Of a DNA stretch of 64,000 nucleotides, positions 36,101-47,513 are shown in pieces; positions within the stretch are counted from its first letter, which is position 1, and every line of letters starts with the position of its first letter. Under the pieces are notes generated by a model. That model saw nothing but the letters and a program-made list of their open reading frames with translations. It ran no database searches and had not been told where the DNA came from. A program made the translations under genes and the position numbers. Origin of the DNA: Thozetella sp. PMI_491 (lineage: Eukaryota > Ascomycota > Sordariomycetes > Chaetosphaeriales > Chaetosphaeriaceae); assembly GCA_021432635.1 (NCBI GenBank), contig MU270039.1:1-64000 (forward strand), read 5' to 3'.

Positions 36101-38914
36101 CAAACGGCTTATGCTCAGCCAACTTGAACGTATCCTCTTTATCTGGTGAATTGTCGAGCAGAAACGTCTGGACAGCGGAATGTGAGAGACGGAGGAGACC
36201 GACATTATGCCTATCCGATTTTTTTGGAGTGTGTCGCACCAGAAGAAGACAAGATCTCAGAATCATCTCCTCTTTCAGCCGGCCATCCGCTAGATCCTTG
36301 CCTAGCCCAGTCCTAAAACTCCTTATCGCCTCAATCACTTCGCTCATTTTGAGCGGCCGTTTCGCAAAGGCAAGAAGCGAAAGGACAACTCTTACTCGTT
36401 GGTTAGCTCCAGCTAACTGGTCAATGGAGATTAAGATGCTTGCTCACTTCCAAAGTGGTGGATCCTTGGCATTGGTGTCGTTCTTTATCACTCGGTGAAT
36501 GACCTTCTTGTAGACCTCCTTCATCTGCAGCGGAAGGCCCTTCGACACTAGCTTGAAGAGATCGTCGTCATCTTCTACCTCGTCGTCTTTCAACTCTTTC
36601 GCCATGGTACTTGCCCAAAGGAAGCTTCCCTCGACCTCGCTCTGCACAGCCCCTGTGACAAGGGCCCGAGCAAGATCAACTCTTTTACCTTCCGTAGAGA
36701 TCGGCATGTGGTGACTGAGATAATTTGTTATGTCCTCGAGTGTGTCCTTTGTTTCGAGATTGATCTCGCCAACCGCATGGCGCCAATCACCACGGCACAC
36801 GTATTCTCGTATGTTGGGCAGAGGTTGACTGCTGAGCCAGACCCTGACCTTTCCGTGACTTTGCAAGGCTTGGTATATGAGGAACTCCACAAAGTCTTGG
36901 ATGTCCTGCGATGGGCGAGTAGAATTTGGCTTGTCTGGATACTCGGACTCGTCCAAACCATCCACAAAAATATAGGTGAGTGGCAGTTCTTGGAGTATGG
37001 CGTGGATGAGACACTCCAGCTTTGGCGGGGCATCATTGTCCAAATTCATGAAAGGTTCGACGGAGGAAGGGACAGAAGTATGAGCCGTCTTGATGAGGGC
37101 ATCAACGAGCTGGATAGCGGTCGTTCCGAGCAACTGCCTTTGCGGAATGTAGTCGTCTTTGGACAAGAACTGATGGACGATGGCGGGGGATAACATGCCC
37201 AACGAATGGTGCTTGGTGCCTGCTTGGCCGGCTCTGGACAAGTCGCCATCTGAGGAAAGATGGTTGATCGCTGCTGCACACAACACCGACTTCCCTGCTC
37301 CATGTTTCCCGTTCAACCAGAGAACAGGACGTGAGGAGTCTTTACTTGTCCAGTCTTGAAATTCTTTGCGGCCGAACAACCATTTGCAAGTCCCTTCATG
37401 GCGATCGTCTCGTGCTTTCTTGTGGGTATCGATGCTGCTGCTTGAGTCGGAAGACTTGATCCCCCTTTTCAGATTCACGAGGCGGAGCTCTAATGCTTGT
37501 CGGCCCAGGACTAAATCACGGTTAGCTATGCGAAATAGGCACATGGCAAAGGAAGCGGTTAAAAAGCACCTGCCTTCCTGATTCTCTTTGATGTCTTGGA
37601 GTTGTTTTTTAACTTTAATAAGCGCAAGGACCGGTTAGGATTCAGACTGCCTAAGTAGCTCACTGATTCGTTCTACTCACCATGCTGGGCTTCGATCCCC
37701 CATGCAGGCAAGATCGTCACCATTTGTCGCCTCAAAACCAAGAGTAGCTCCCTCGCATACGCAGCGGCTGCTAACGCAGCATAGTTGTGCCACTCGTCGT
37801 TCTTGTGACTGTCTGAGTAGTCACATATTCCCCTGATAACCAGACATGGGAAATTGTTCATCAACCCCCCGGCTTCCATCTCGAAACAAAGAACCTTGAG
37901 TTTTTCATCCTTCGCATGCTTGTCTCTTGCCTCCGCGTCTCTCATGACAACATTGTCTGATGCAATTGTTCCGTAGTGCACTGTGACTTCGCGGAAGCTG
38001 TCACGGTCCCTGCGCTTGACTACCTCGTTCTCGTCACAGCAACGGCACTCGACCTCATCCTGATCCCAGTCCTCGTCCTCATCATCTCTGAGGGCGGCAT
38101 TCTCCTGCTCAGCTGGTGCGTCTCGATGGGCGTACTTGATCTTGTACAAATTGTCACGTGTTGGACGTCTGTAAGCACGCATGTGGTTCATGCGTGCGAT
38201 GTGCTCGGCGATCCTGTCCGGTTTCTTCGGGTTGTCCAACAACCGTTGGACATCTTGAGTAGCCGCGAGCAATGCGTCGGGCGGAGAATTTAGTTGGCCC
38301 CTTCGTTGGAAGAGACCATTCGCCAGCCTAACGCCAAAGTCCAACTGCACAACGCCGCCGTGGTCCTCGGATGGCGTGCTGACCACAACGTCGCCGAGAC
38401 GGATGTCTCTGCTTTTGGTAGGAGCTCCGCCCCCGATGCCAACCATCAGAGCAAACTTCAAGCTGGGAAAGGATCGAATCATGTTCATGGCGACATTCGC
38501 GGCATTGACAAGGCCAGTGCGGCCCCTAGGCAGACAGCCAACTACGATATAATGGTCTCCAAGTTGGCCGAAAACGTATACGTTTCTGTCGTTCACGTTG
38601 GCTTCCATGCCTCTGGGTGCGGGAAAGTCGTCCACGTCCAGCATCTGGCACGCAGCTTGGAATTCCTCCTGCAGTGCGCAGATCCAAGCGATCGTGTACG
38701 ATTCGATAAATGCTTCAAGCCCAAGGGCTGAGGCATCGCTCACATCAAGAGCAGGCTCGGCACTGGTAGACTGCGCCCACTGGACAGGGGCCAAGGCTCG
38801 GCCATTGTGGATGTTATTGCTTGGCAGACGAATATCGTGAGGAGCTAAGAAAGAAGATTCATGTTCAGGTACGTTCGAGGAGTTCAACTCCAGAGTCGGA
38901 GAATAATCCGCCAT
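33102..38914 (-). CDS. NOD-like receptor: PNP_UDP-like N domain, NACHT, ZZ finger, conserved C-terminus
   Basis: Five exons join in frame: 38914-37681, 37612-36448, 36390-35440, 35390-33940, 33856-33102 (1,851 residues). Introns of 68, 57, 49 and 83 bp start GTGAGT, GTGAGC, GTAAGT and GTAAGC. Residues 70-410 form a purine nucleoside/uridine phosphorylase-like domain (TIAWICALQEE, VGIGGG, RLGDVVVS, CFEMEAGG). NACHT follows, with Walker A GKHGAGKS at 513-520 and Walker B YIFVDGLDE near 625-633, then a winged-helix-like part (LAFAKRPLKMSEV, about 805). Exon 4 has an Arg/Ser stretch (1266-1278), an acidic Ser-rich linker (1312-1437) and a ZZ zinc finger (1465-1508: CDAC, CVKC, CEKC, C, H). The tail carries LPRSSRNRSVQFFP and IIGPRYGRNP. 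NLRs of this kind act in fungal non-self recognition and cell death; that role is inferred. No break was seen. A GC-AG intron might remove about 27 residues before NACHT (near 37510-37575), where I read straight through. Confidence 0.85.
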
Positions 38915-39266
38915 TGTGATTCCTGTGGAGGACTTCTAGCGTCAGCAATGAGACACGTGCAAGTTCTTCTCTTTTCTTATACACACAGTGGATGCTCAAA
39001 GAAGCCCAAGCAGACGGGTTAAGAGACGAAGAGATTTCCAAGGCGCCTTTCCAACTTGCTCAGATGACGGCGTCCAGAAGGGCAAGAAGTGATGGTTCTT
39101 GAAAGCCAGATCACAGCCCCGATGCTGACCAAGAGCTAGGTACTTTTGCAGCTCACTCTTGTCTACGATGCCCGAACTTTTGGCCCTCCAATCATGAAAC
39201 ATTTATTTTTGTGGTCCAGACCAGCGCCAAAATGCGTTGAAGCCTTGTCAGATAGTCATTGCTAGT
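38915..39266. promoter_or_regulatory. Upstream region of the NLR gene
   Basis: The 350 bp between the NLR start codon and a MITE-like element. No clear TATA box or known operator was recognised. A pyrimidine-rich stretch read from the gene's strand is not obvious. The short distance means the MITE is part of, or borders, the promoter. Confidence 0.3.
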
Positions 39267-39474
39267 CAGTGATCTATATGGATTGGAGGGCCACTGGACT
39301 GGATTTGGATGGATTGGATTGGAGCGCCACTTTCAGCTCCAAATCTAAACCTAATTAGGAAAACACTATATCATATATGGTATATTGTGGAGCTGGATAC
39401 AACATCTACGCTCTTCTGGACTGGACTGGAGCGAACCTCAGATCCAGCTCCAATCCAATCCAAATAGATCACTG
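39267..39474. mobile_element. MITE-like inverted-repeat element (about 208 bp)
   Basis: Begins CAGTGATCTATATGGATTGG and ends with the inverse of CAGTGATCTATTTGGATTGG, giving 21-bp inverted repeats. Further TGGATTGGA-type repeats lie inside both arms (GGACTGGA motifs). GCTAGT flanks it at 39261-39266 and, after seven extra bases, at 39482-39487; this may be a decayed 8-bp target duplication (TTGCTAGT and ATGCTAGT). CAGTG ends with an 8-bp duplication would fit a non-autonomous hAT. No coding capacity. Confidence 0.6.
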
Positions 39475-39551
39475 TCTAAATGCTAGTCTTTGATAGGTGC
39501 CCGCACTTCTGAACGTCGGTGTGTTGCAGTTGTCAAGGATACGAGACTTTG

Positions 39552-39650
39552 CGTTGGCAGTCACTATTCCTATTCAAAAGTGCAACTTGAGCGATTTATG
39601 CGTTGGCAGTCACTATTCCTATCCAAAAGTGCAACTTGAGCGACTTTATG
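39552..39650. repeat. 49/50-bp tandem duplication
   Basis: 39552-39600 and 39601-39650 are near-identical (one substitution and one inserted C). Both start CGTTGGCAGTCACTATTCCT. Confidence 0.9.
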
Positions 39651-40030
39651 AAGTCTTGCTTCTCATAAGTTCTCATTTTTTCGGCTCAACTGACAATGGG
39701 TACTGATGACCTGTGAGTAAGCAAACATCTCATTTGTTACCTTTCCTTTCGAGAATGTCGAGGCTGCAGGCTACTATTGGGTGTAGGTATTTGTGCGATG
39801 TGATGAGCGCGCCTTCAATGGCCCAAAAAGCGACGTTATAGGGCAGCCAAATGCCGATGCATAAATGTGGCTTGCAGACAACTGGGAATGGGACAAGGCG
39901 GGTACCAATTACTGATGGTTGTCAACGAAGTGGCAACGAAGTGGTTGCAGACACTTCCAAGGCTGTGTGACATGACACCTCAGCGCTCGGAGCCGCATAC
40001 TGGGTGGTAACCAGCAGCTACGGAAGCCTA
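39651..40030. other. Intergenic region, nothing recognised
   Basis: Normal base composition. I see no coding frame, repeat or RNA gene here. Confidence 0.4.
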
Positions 40031-40179
40031 TAGGGGTCGGTGTTGCAAAACCCCTCTAGCGTACTTTTTTTCGGCTGCACGAACTAGAAATGACTCCACA
40101 GTACTTGGGGTACATCAGGCCATATACCCAGCTAGTTTCACCACTAACGACAAGGCCAGATATCATGATATAGATTGCC

Positions 40180-40330
40180 TTAGCCCATAAGACACAAAGA
40201 TGATATCCAGTATCTTAGCTTCGTCTTTAATCACTCTAACTATTGCCTCATCTAATCTGTTGGGAACGATAGGACGTGTAGCGTTATACCACTCCCTAGC
40301 CCATGACAATGCCCGTGATACTTCTAGTTG
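40180..40330 (-). pseudogene. Unrecognised short coding fragment
   Basis: Minus-strand frame with coherent residues (RALSWAREWYNATRPIVPNR, then LDEAIVRVIKDEAKILDII and FVSYGLRQSIS) ending at TGA. It has a normal amino-acid mix and lies inside inverted-repeat unit 1, so it may be the end of that element's protein. I cannot name it. Confidence 0.3.
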
Positions 40331-40962
40331 TTTATAGTAAAGTCAGTAAAAGCAATAATAGGGGCTTTAAGATGGTAGTGTAGGTAGGTCTAAGACAGTA
40401 ATTTCTAACGGAAGTCTCCTGCTTTCTCAGGGTCTGCTTTAGATCAGATATGTAGTGTTATAGTATGCTGGTGACGAGTAGCAAGTAAAGTTCCCTAATA
40501 GATTACTCTCTATTAATCTGAAGCATTATAATATGTCTATATTATCTAATTAATTAATATTATAATTATATTAGTAAACTCTACCTTGTCAGGGTTATAT
40601 AAAGCAAGGTCAAGTATAAACTTTAAAAAAGCAGTATTATTTAACTGTTAATCTTAGTATAATATTATAATAAATAAATAGTAAAACCCTCTACTCTTCT
40701 AATTACACACTATTAAGCTGCTCTTAGTGTTTTAAACAGCTTAGTTTATTATTATTATAACTAAGACAAATATAAGATTAGATAAGCTACTTACTAGCTT
40801 TAAAAAGTATTATTAAATAGACCTATCTTTTATTAAAAATAACTACTTTAAGTATAATAAAACTTCTTATATATAGCTATATAAGTATTATAATTAATAT
40901 TTACTTAAGTATAATAAACCCTTACTTATAGCTATAGCTTTATAATAACTAGCTTAATAACT

Positions 40963-41034
40963 AATTATAAATCTAATTATAAATCTAACTGTAAATCTAG
41001 TTATAAATCTAATGGTTAATCTAGTTATAAATTT
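40963..41034. repeat. 12-bp tandem repeat, six units
   Basis: Six consecutive variants of CTAATTATAAAT / CTAGTTATAAAT. The 12-bp period keeps frame, so it could be a four-residue repeat in a former protein, but it sits in RIP-degraded DNA. Confidence 0.75.
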
Positions 41035-42680
41035 ATTTAAAGATTAAGTTATAGATATATATATAATTAAAATAGGTATAATAGATCTATAGTATTTATA
41101 AATAAGCTATCTTAGTCTAAATATTTTTTATTAACTAGTAAATTTTTAAAGACTTAAAATAATCTAATATAAAAGTTATATTATAGTTAAAGATATAAAT
41201 ATTATACATAAAAGATTATAAATAAAGGCCTTTTATTTATTTAATTTTAATTTATTTAATTATATATTAATATATAATAGCTTGTAATATATTATAACTA
41301 TTATAAAGATAAAACCTATAATTTATATAATTTATATAATTCTTAAAAATAATAATATAATTTATTATTAAGCTATATAATTTTTTATTATTTGTTTTTA
41401 TATATTATATATTATCCCTAAGATAATATATAAAGTAGATATAATTTAAATTTACACCGCTATAAAATATTATTAGCTTAGCTAATAAAGCTAGTTAAAC
41501 TAAGAGAGTATATTAAATAAACCTACTTTTTAATATAAAAAGATTAGTTAACCTAGGTTAAAGTATATAGTTTTTACTAAATATTTACTAGTATAAATAT
41601 TTATAGGCTTTCTAATTATTATTATATTAATATAACTTTATATTTAAATTTAAGATAATAAATAGCCTCTTTAAAAGCTAATAAGATCTAACTATTATAT
41701 AAGGATAAATAACTAGCTAGCTAGCTAACTTTTAAATTAACTAGTTAAATAAGTATTTATTATCTAACTACTTATTTACTAGCTAATATAATTAAATACT
41801 AGCCTATACTTTTAACTATACTTTTATTAGTCTTATACTAACTTATAAAAATAAATATATATAAGTATTTACTCTTATATTATTTAAGATAAAAACTCTT
41901 TAAAAAAGAATTATATTTATTTATTATTAATATTTTATATTAATTAAATTCTTTTTATAAAAACTAGCTTAATAAACCTTATTATATAAACTTATAAAGG
42001 CTAGAGTCTTAAATATTACTTAAAACTAAGATTAAAAGGGACTAGCTAGACTATATTAACTATAATAATTCTTACTATTATATAAAATAATAAAGAGGTT
42101 ATAATATTTCCATCTGTTTTTAATATAGTATATATAGTTAAAGAAAATATTTAAAAGTATTATCTTATTAATAAAAAGATTATAAAAATAAAATAAGTAG
42201 AATTATAATTAATAAAATTAATAGGTTTATAAATAATACTTTTATAAAGTAGATAATTATAAGACTCTCTTATATTATAACCCTAGGTTAAAGTATTATA
42301 TTTAATTATTAGCCTATTAGTCTATAATTAAATCTTAATTACCTTTATAATAAATATAAGCTAATAACTTTAGTCTACTATTATAACTATATTTAAATAT
42401 ATATACCTTATTTATATATATATAATTAATTAATTAATAGTTTTAATACTCTTAAAGTGCTTTACTAACTTAGTGTGTAATATAAGTCTAGTATTAGACA
42501 CAAGCCAAGCCAACTAGTTATCTAATACCTATTTTTACCTACGCCTAAGTACTAGACATTATAATAAGTGGATGCAGTTTTACAGGAGTCAAATTTCCAA
42601 CCTGTATGAAAATATAACAGGGGGTTTTGCAACACCAAGCCCTATAGGCTTCTGTAAGCAGCCTCCGATATAGCAGGCTA

Positions 42681-44248
42681 TAGGGGTCACTGTTGCAAAA
42701 CCCCCAATATCACTCCCAAGGTGCCAACTTGGGTTAGCGGCATAGTCTCATGGCCCCGCAGTCACAGCAACGAGTCTATAGCGAACCAGCAGAGCGCATT
42801 TCAATTGCATTCAGAGCATGCAGCATCAGGATCCGATTCGTTGAGCACCATGCAGATGTCTGCAAGACTCGGCTCTCCTTTTGAACCACTATCGTGTTCA
42901 TCACACCCCAAATACGAGTCGCCCGGAAGGCCCAGTCCTTGGCTGAATCCGATAGGTGAAGATATATGCAGTTGGCCTTCAGGTTGTGGCCTGGTTTTGC
43001 AGAGCAGGAGGCTGATTTGGCACGGCTGACCGGCCCCGGCGATGTGCCTTCTCTGTCACAAGCTGGAAGAAATGATCTGCCGGCACTCCAGCCTGTGTAT
43101 GCAAACGAGCAAGCCACTTTCCCTATATTGAGAATTAAACGGTTCATTGGTGCCAAGTCGCTAGCTTATGCATATTCACATGCATATAAGCGCCCAGGTG
43201 CATACTCAACACTTACCGACAACACCTGTTTTCCTATCACTCCGAGAGGGCTGTGAATATGCCAACCTTTAGGTATATAACAAGCTAGTTTATAGATATG
43301 ATTTACTTGTAGCTTCTATAGGCGTCTAATATGACTCTCCTCGCATATTGTGGCACTTTGTATGGTCAAGGTTTGCCGCTATTTATAAGTCCTTATGTCT
43401 AGGAAACCCAAAACTAGCCGCCAAGCCCACTGTCGCTTATGGGATGGGGAAGCCCAGCGGGACAGACCGTTCGCAGGGAAGGGCAATCACCATATTTCAA
43501 GCTTAGCGCCAAAGAGCGTGCGCTATAGTACAATCCAATAATCAGACAAAAGCTTTACTGGTTGGAAATGCTTTTGTACTTGGTGCACTCCCAATCACCG
43601 CTGTAAAGAAAATATCGAACTATAGAGCCTTATGTCCAGATTTTGTCTCTCCAATCAAAAAGCCTTATCACTCACCCTACAGGAGAGCTAAGGCAAGACC
43701 TGTGGACCAGATGTCCCAATCCGTCTGCTCGGTTGAATGTTGGCACTTGTATCAGCACACACCATGTATCAGCGCTGTAAGAAGCAACTTCGGAACCTGC
43801 CTTTAGAATTACATTTCCAATTAAAAATTCCCCTATCACTCACGCTGCAGGAGCTGAGGTAGGGATTAGGATTCCACCTATAGCGGTCGAAATTATACAC
43901 ATGTGATTGCTTTCTTGCAGTAAGTAGGCTCCTGTGGATGCAAATGCCGCAGACGCCTCTGCATTGGCGCTTCCTTAGTGCCTATGGTGTTGCAACACGC
44001 TGGTCTTGCAGATATATTGCTTTCTGCACAATGCAAGCTCTTGGGGATGGTATGCCCGTTTAATGCTTTTGCAGCTTGCTAAATGTGTATGCTCCGAGAT
44101 AGTCCTATTAGGCCTTAGACAACCGCGCGAGCCCGCTGCGAGTCCGCGGTACATAATTCATTGCCGACCCGAGGTACTCTGATGACTAAAGAGTACGCCC
44201 CCTAAACCCAAAAGGAAACGACCAGGGGTTTTGCAACAGTGTTCCCTA
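42681..44248. mobile_element. Inverted-repeat-bounded unit 2 (about 1.57 kb)
   Basis: The left end at 42681 reads TAGGGGTCACTGTTGCAAAA; the right end near 44248 is the inverse of TAGGGAACACTGTTGCAAAA. It lies only 36 bp from the right end of unit 1. The flank is TA on the left but TC on the right, so the duplication is not perfect. The interior has normal composition, some open frames on both strands that look like chance, and an imperfect direct repeat (around 43650-43700 and 43818-43865). No transposase seen: either a non-autonomous element or two unrelated ends. Confidence 0.45.
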
Positions 44249-44493
44249 TCGCCCACCATACTCAGAGCCGGTTCGGAGGGCCCGCTGCGGCTCAATGCGA
44301 CCCTGGAGTTTTACAGGGATACCTACCTATTGCTGCCTGCGAGGCTCTATGACAGGAAGATGCACCACCTACGTAGTACCATTGTCAATGTAGCAGATGA
44401 GCTTTGGGACCCGTTGCGGCTCTGCTTAGCGGTTATTAAACCCCCCACGCTTTGCTCATCCAAGTGGTTCGATGCGATCATTTCCCCGAGCCG

Positions 44494-46859
44494 ATGCGCC
44501 TAGACAGCAAACACATTGCACAGCAAGAATCGAGACCCACCTCTGAAGTCACAATGACTCCGAACATAGTTGTCAGAGCATCCTCCTTTGGGCCCGGTGA
44601 AGGCAACACACAATCAATGCCCTCCAACACTGCAGAAGGCGAAGACTGTGGAGCCGAGCCAGAGGTAAACGGGGCAGAGGAGCGTGAGAAAATCATCCGC
44701 GTTGACCAGATGTAAGAATAGAGATCCATGAATGCCATCCAAGCCGTGACTAATATCTAGCAGCTGGGATAAGTAAGCCTTCTGGGTACAGCACCACGAG
44801 TGGGGCTGCAAACCCCTTTCTCACACATTCGTACAGGAAGACGAGAAAGTTCCGCTTCGTGAAAACAGCTAAGCCCAAGAACCGAAAAGAAAAATTTCGT
44901 AAATATGTGGTCACGGTGGCCCGTCGAATCAGCACCCAAGGGACCTTTGAAGGCCACTACGTAGTGGACATACGAGGAGCGCGCATACAAGAGGCCATAT
45001 CGAAAGCATATTGTGATGTGGAGGATATTTCATTTCCTAAGCACATCTCCCTTGTGAGTGTAGCTTTCTCGTGGGTTGTTTCCGCAGGAAAATTGCTCAT
45101 CGTTAATGAAGGAGAACAACCAACTGAAATTGCTCTTCCATGCGCTCCCGATGCTGGAGCGTAAGTTGAAAGAAGAGAAAGCCAAGGAGAATCTTGATCA
45201 AGATCAAGACATGATTTTCGAGCTCGAAGCTACCGTGCAATTCACCAAAGAGCACTATGAAGACACTTTCGTCAAACTGAGCGAGCTTCCGGCAAATCAT
45301 ATAGAGTTCTGGACTCTCTGGACCCTCTTTCCTCATCATGAAGTTGTTTACAGCTCAGACCAACTCGAACAGGGAAGGGCATATCGTGTGAGAGGCTCAG
45401 AATACGGGAAAAACCGGGATGGTTCAGTTTTCTTCTCGCTGAACGTTGACTACCTTGACTCGGACGGCAAGCGGGTCGGCTATGTGCGAAGCCGGTCGTT
45501 GCCTGTCCTCCCCGAGTTTTCAGGGTCAAAGTCAATCTATGATCTTCCATATTTCCCATTGCGTCTGCATCAGAACAGGTCCGACTTGCGGAAGCAGCTC
45601 ATCGCATGCGCCAAGAAAATATTGAGCTTAAAGGGACGGCACCTGCAGGAATACAAAGGCCATGCTCTCGTCGAGGAAGACCAAGGCATGAAGAAGTTCA
45701 ACGTACGTCGCCACCTACCCTACAATCCCCCCCGATACAACCCCAACCTCTGCCGCGTAATGTTCCGATTGATCATGTCGCACAACTGACAAGAGGCACT
45801 GCAGTCTCATGGCCGCGTCATGATTGATCCCGTCACGTTTGACCAAATCGTTCCAAACAACGGGGTTGTCCCGGTCATACGGACACCAGTCGCCGAAGCG
45901 GCCTTGGCCGAGGATCAAATGGTGCTCTTGAACCCTCTCCTGTACGGGTTCAGTTTAGGCGACAAGATCTGGGGTAAGGTCTTCTCGATTCGAATGCAGC
46001 TATCTTCGTCCCCCACCTTGCTAACACTACCTTTCTAGGTGCCTTTGCCGCTTCCCGGCTCGATAAGGTGAACTGGAATGAGGCCATGGTCGACTCACTT
46101 GTGTTTAGTACGGAGCGCAAAGACTTCATCCGCGACTTGGTGCGACATCATGGCAACAGGGGTGATCAGGGCGGTTTTGACGATTTTGTTCGTGACAAGG
46201 GCAAGGGTCTGATCGGGCTCCTCGCTGGACCTCCGGGGGTTGGAAAGACCCTCACAGCGGAAGCAGTATCCGAGATTGCACACCGGCCACTCTATATGAT
46301 CAGCTCCGGGGAGCTGGGCGAGACCTCATCATCGGTGCAGGGTCAGCTGATGAGGGTGATGGAACTTGCAGAAACTTGGAAGGCGGTGGTGCTTCTCGAC
46401 GAGGCGGACGTGTTCCTGGCCGAACGGGACGATGACAGTCTGTCAAGAAACGCCATCGCATCTATCTTTCTTCGTCATTTGGAATACTACCAGGGTATTC
46501 TACTGCTAACGACGAATCGTCTCAACAGTTTCGATGAGGCTTTCCAAAGCCGCATCCACTTCTGCTTCGAATATGGGGAGCTCGATGTTAGCGCGCGCAA
46601 GGCGATATGGACGACCTTCCTGGACAAAGCAAAAACAGATACCAAGGTAGAGATTGTGCTGGAAGAGAAGGATATTGCGGAACTGGCAGAGCGAGAGTTG
46701 AATGGTCGGCAGATCAAGAACATTGTCAGCATTTCGCATGCGGTGGCGGCCGAGCGAAAGACGCCAATCACACGAGATAGCGTTATGGTGGCTCTTGGCT
46801 TTGCAAAGACTTCGTGGAAAAAGAAGGGAGAAGCAGCTTCGGGGAAAGCCCCTGAGTAG
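44494..46859 (+). CDS. AAA+ ATPase with DUF7025-like N-terminal region
   Basis: Five exons join in frame: 44494-44711, 44837-45053, 45088-45702, 45805-45973, 46039-46859 (679 residues). Residues 1-150 are a variable N-terminus; residues 150-400 resemble the DUF7025 region of fungal AAA proteins (FWTLWTLFPHHEVVYS, YRVRGSEY, YLDSDGKRVGY, then MIDPVTFDQIVPN and GFSLGDKIWG). The ATPase module has Walker A GPPGVGKT (470-477), Walker B VVLLDEADVFLAER (about 523-536), sensor 1 LLTTNR and an arginine in FQSRIHF, followed by the lid ending near KTSWKKKG. This family is common in filamentous fungi; its substrate is unknown to me. The exon 2-3 intron is only 34 bp (GTGAGT...CCGCAG), near the lower limit for splicing. 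The start could also be ATG 44554. The gene begins 246 bp from an inverted-repeat end. No break seen. Confidence 0.82.
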
Positions 46860-47513
46860 AACCGTGGTAACTAGGCTATATATATATACGCGGTCTTATA
46901 TACTAGCTATCTCTTCCTTCGATAATGAGAACCGCGCATTACTTGGGGTGGAATTGTTGAAGAGAGTCAACACTCCAAGTGGTAATAACACTTGCGGTTA
47001 TGTCTGCCCCACTGCTACCTACTCGTCTCCGCCTTTTAATTATTCTGGAATATGAAATATGCTAATCTTGCGTACATCACCACTAATTAAGCACCCTCTG
47101 CTCCCTCCCTGGGTGGTCAGTCCAGGGACATTGCATGCTTTCTAGCTGGCTGACCGGGCCAGCCAGAAAGCATACGGTGCTGAGAGGCTTAATATTCCAA
47201 AAGACCTTGGGCCAGAAGAACCCCTGGATAGCGGCTGAGATTTAGTCTACCAATCAGCGCTATTCATCACAGGTTTCGGGCCAACTCACAGGTTGCAGCA
47301 CTTAGGGTGACAAGGCGAGCCCAGTGGGTTCTAATGAGCCCCCCCATATTTCTTGCTTTCCATTGATTGCTAAGGCTGGGGACGCGACAGGATTGGTTTG
47401 AACCCGGCTGGCTAGACTCCTCAAGTACTCGCTTCGGGCGGGACCTCAGCCACGGCCCTGAAGCCGGGATGATGGCAGGCAGGTGCCACGGCTGGCTGGC
47501 CTACGGCAGGCTA
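46860..47513. other. Downstream region of the AAA+ gene
   Basis: Normal composition and no gene recognised. It contains a strong hairpin at 47134-47173 (arms GCTTTCTAGCTGGCT and AGCCAGAAAGC around GACCGGGCC). Confidence 0.45.
47134..47173. repeat. Inverted repeat / hairpin
   Basis: The left arm CATGCTTTCTAGCTGGCT pairs with AGCCAGAAAGCATAC with a few unpaired bases. It may be a transcription-end structure of the AAA+ gene or a palindromic relic. Confidence 0.5.

Larger units (their letters stand above)
40031..42644. mobile_element. Inverted-repeat-bounded unit 1 (about 2.6 kb) with RIP-degraded interior
   Basis: The left end reads TAGGGGTCGGTGTTGCAAAA and the right end is the inverse of TAGGGCTTGGTGTTGCAAAA, both preceded outward by TA. 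Similarity continues outward (CTACGGAAGCC and TTACAGAAGCC), so the true ends may lie 10-20 bp further out. Each end can fold as GGGGT...ACCCC. The interior at about 40500-42560 is AT-rich and RIP-like, while the outer 80-450 bp are not. The same end motif recurs at 42681, 44248 and 47514. TA flanks suggest a Tc1/mariner-type element, but no transposase was recognised. Confidence 0.5.

Noticed and set aside
42721-43256. Overlapping open frames on both strands inside unit 2
   Set aside because: No recognisable domain, mutual overlap and compositionally plain; treated as chance.
44231-44503. Plus-strand open frame just upstream of the AAA+ gene (contains YRDTYLLLPARLYDRKMHHL)
   Set aside because: It has no ATG, begins inside the inverted-repeat end and overlaps the AAA+ first exon in another frame. 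It may be a coding relic, but I could not support a gene.
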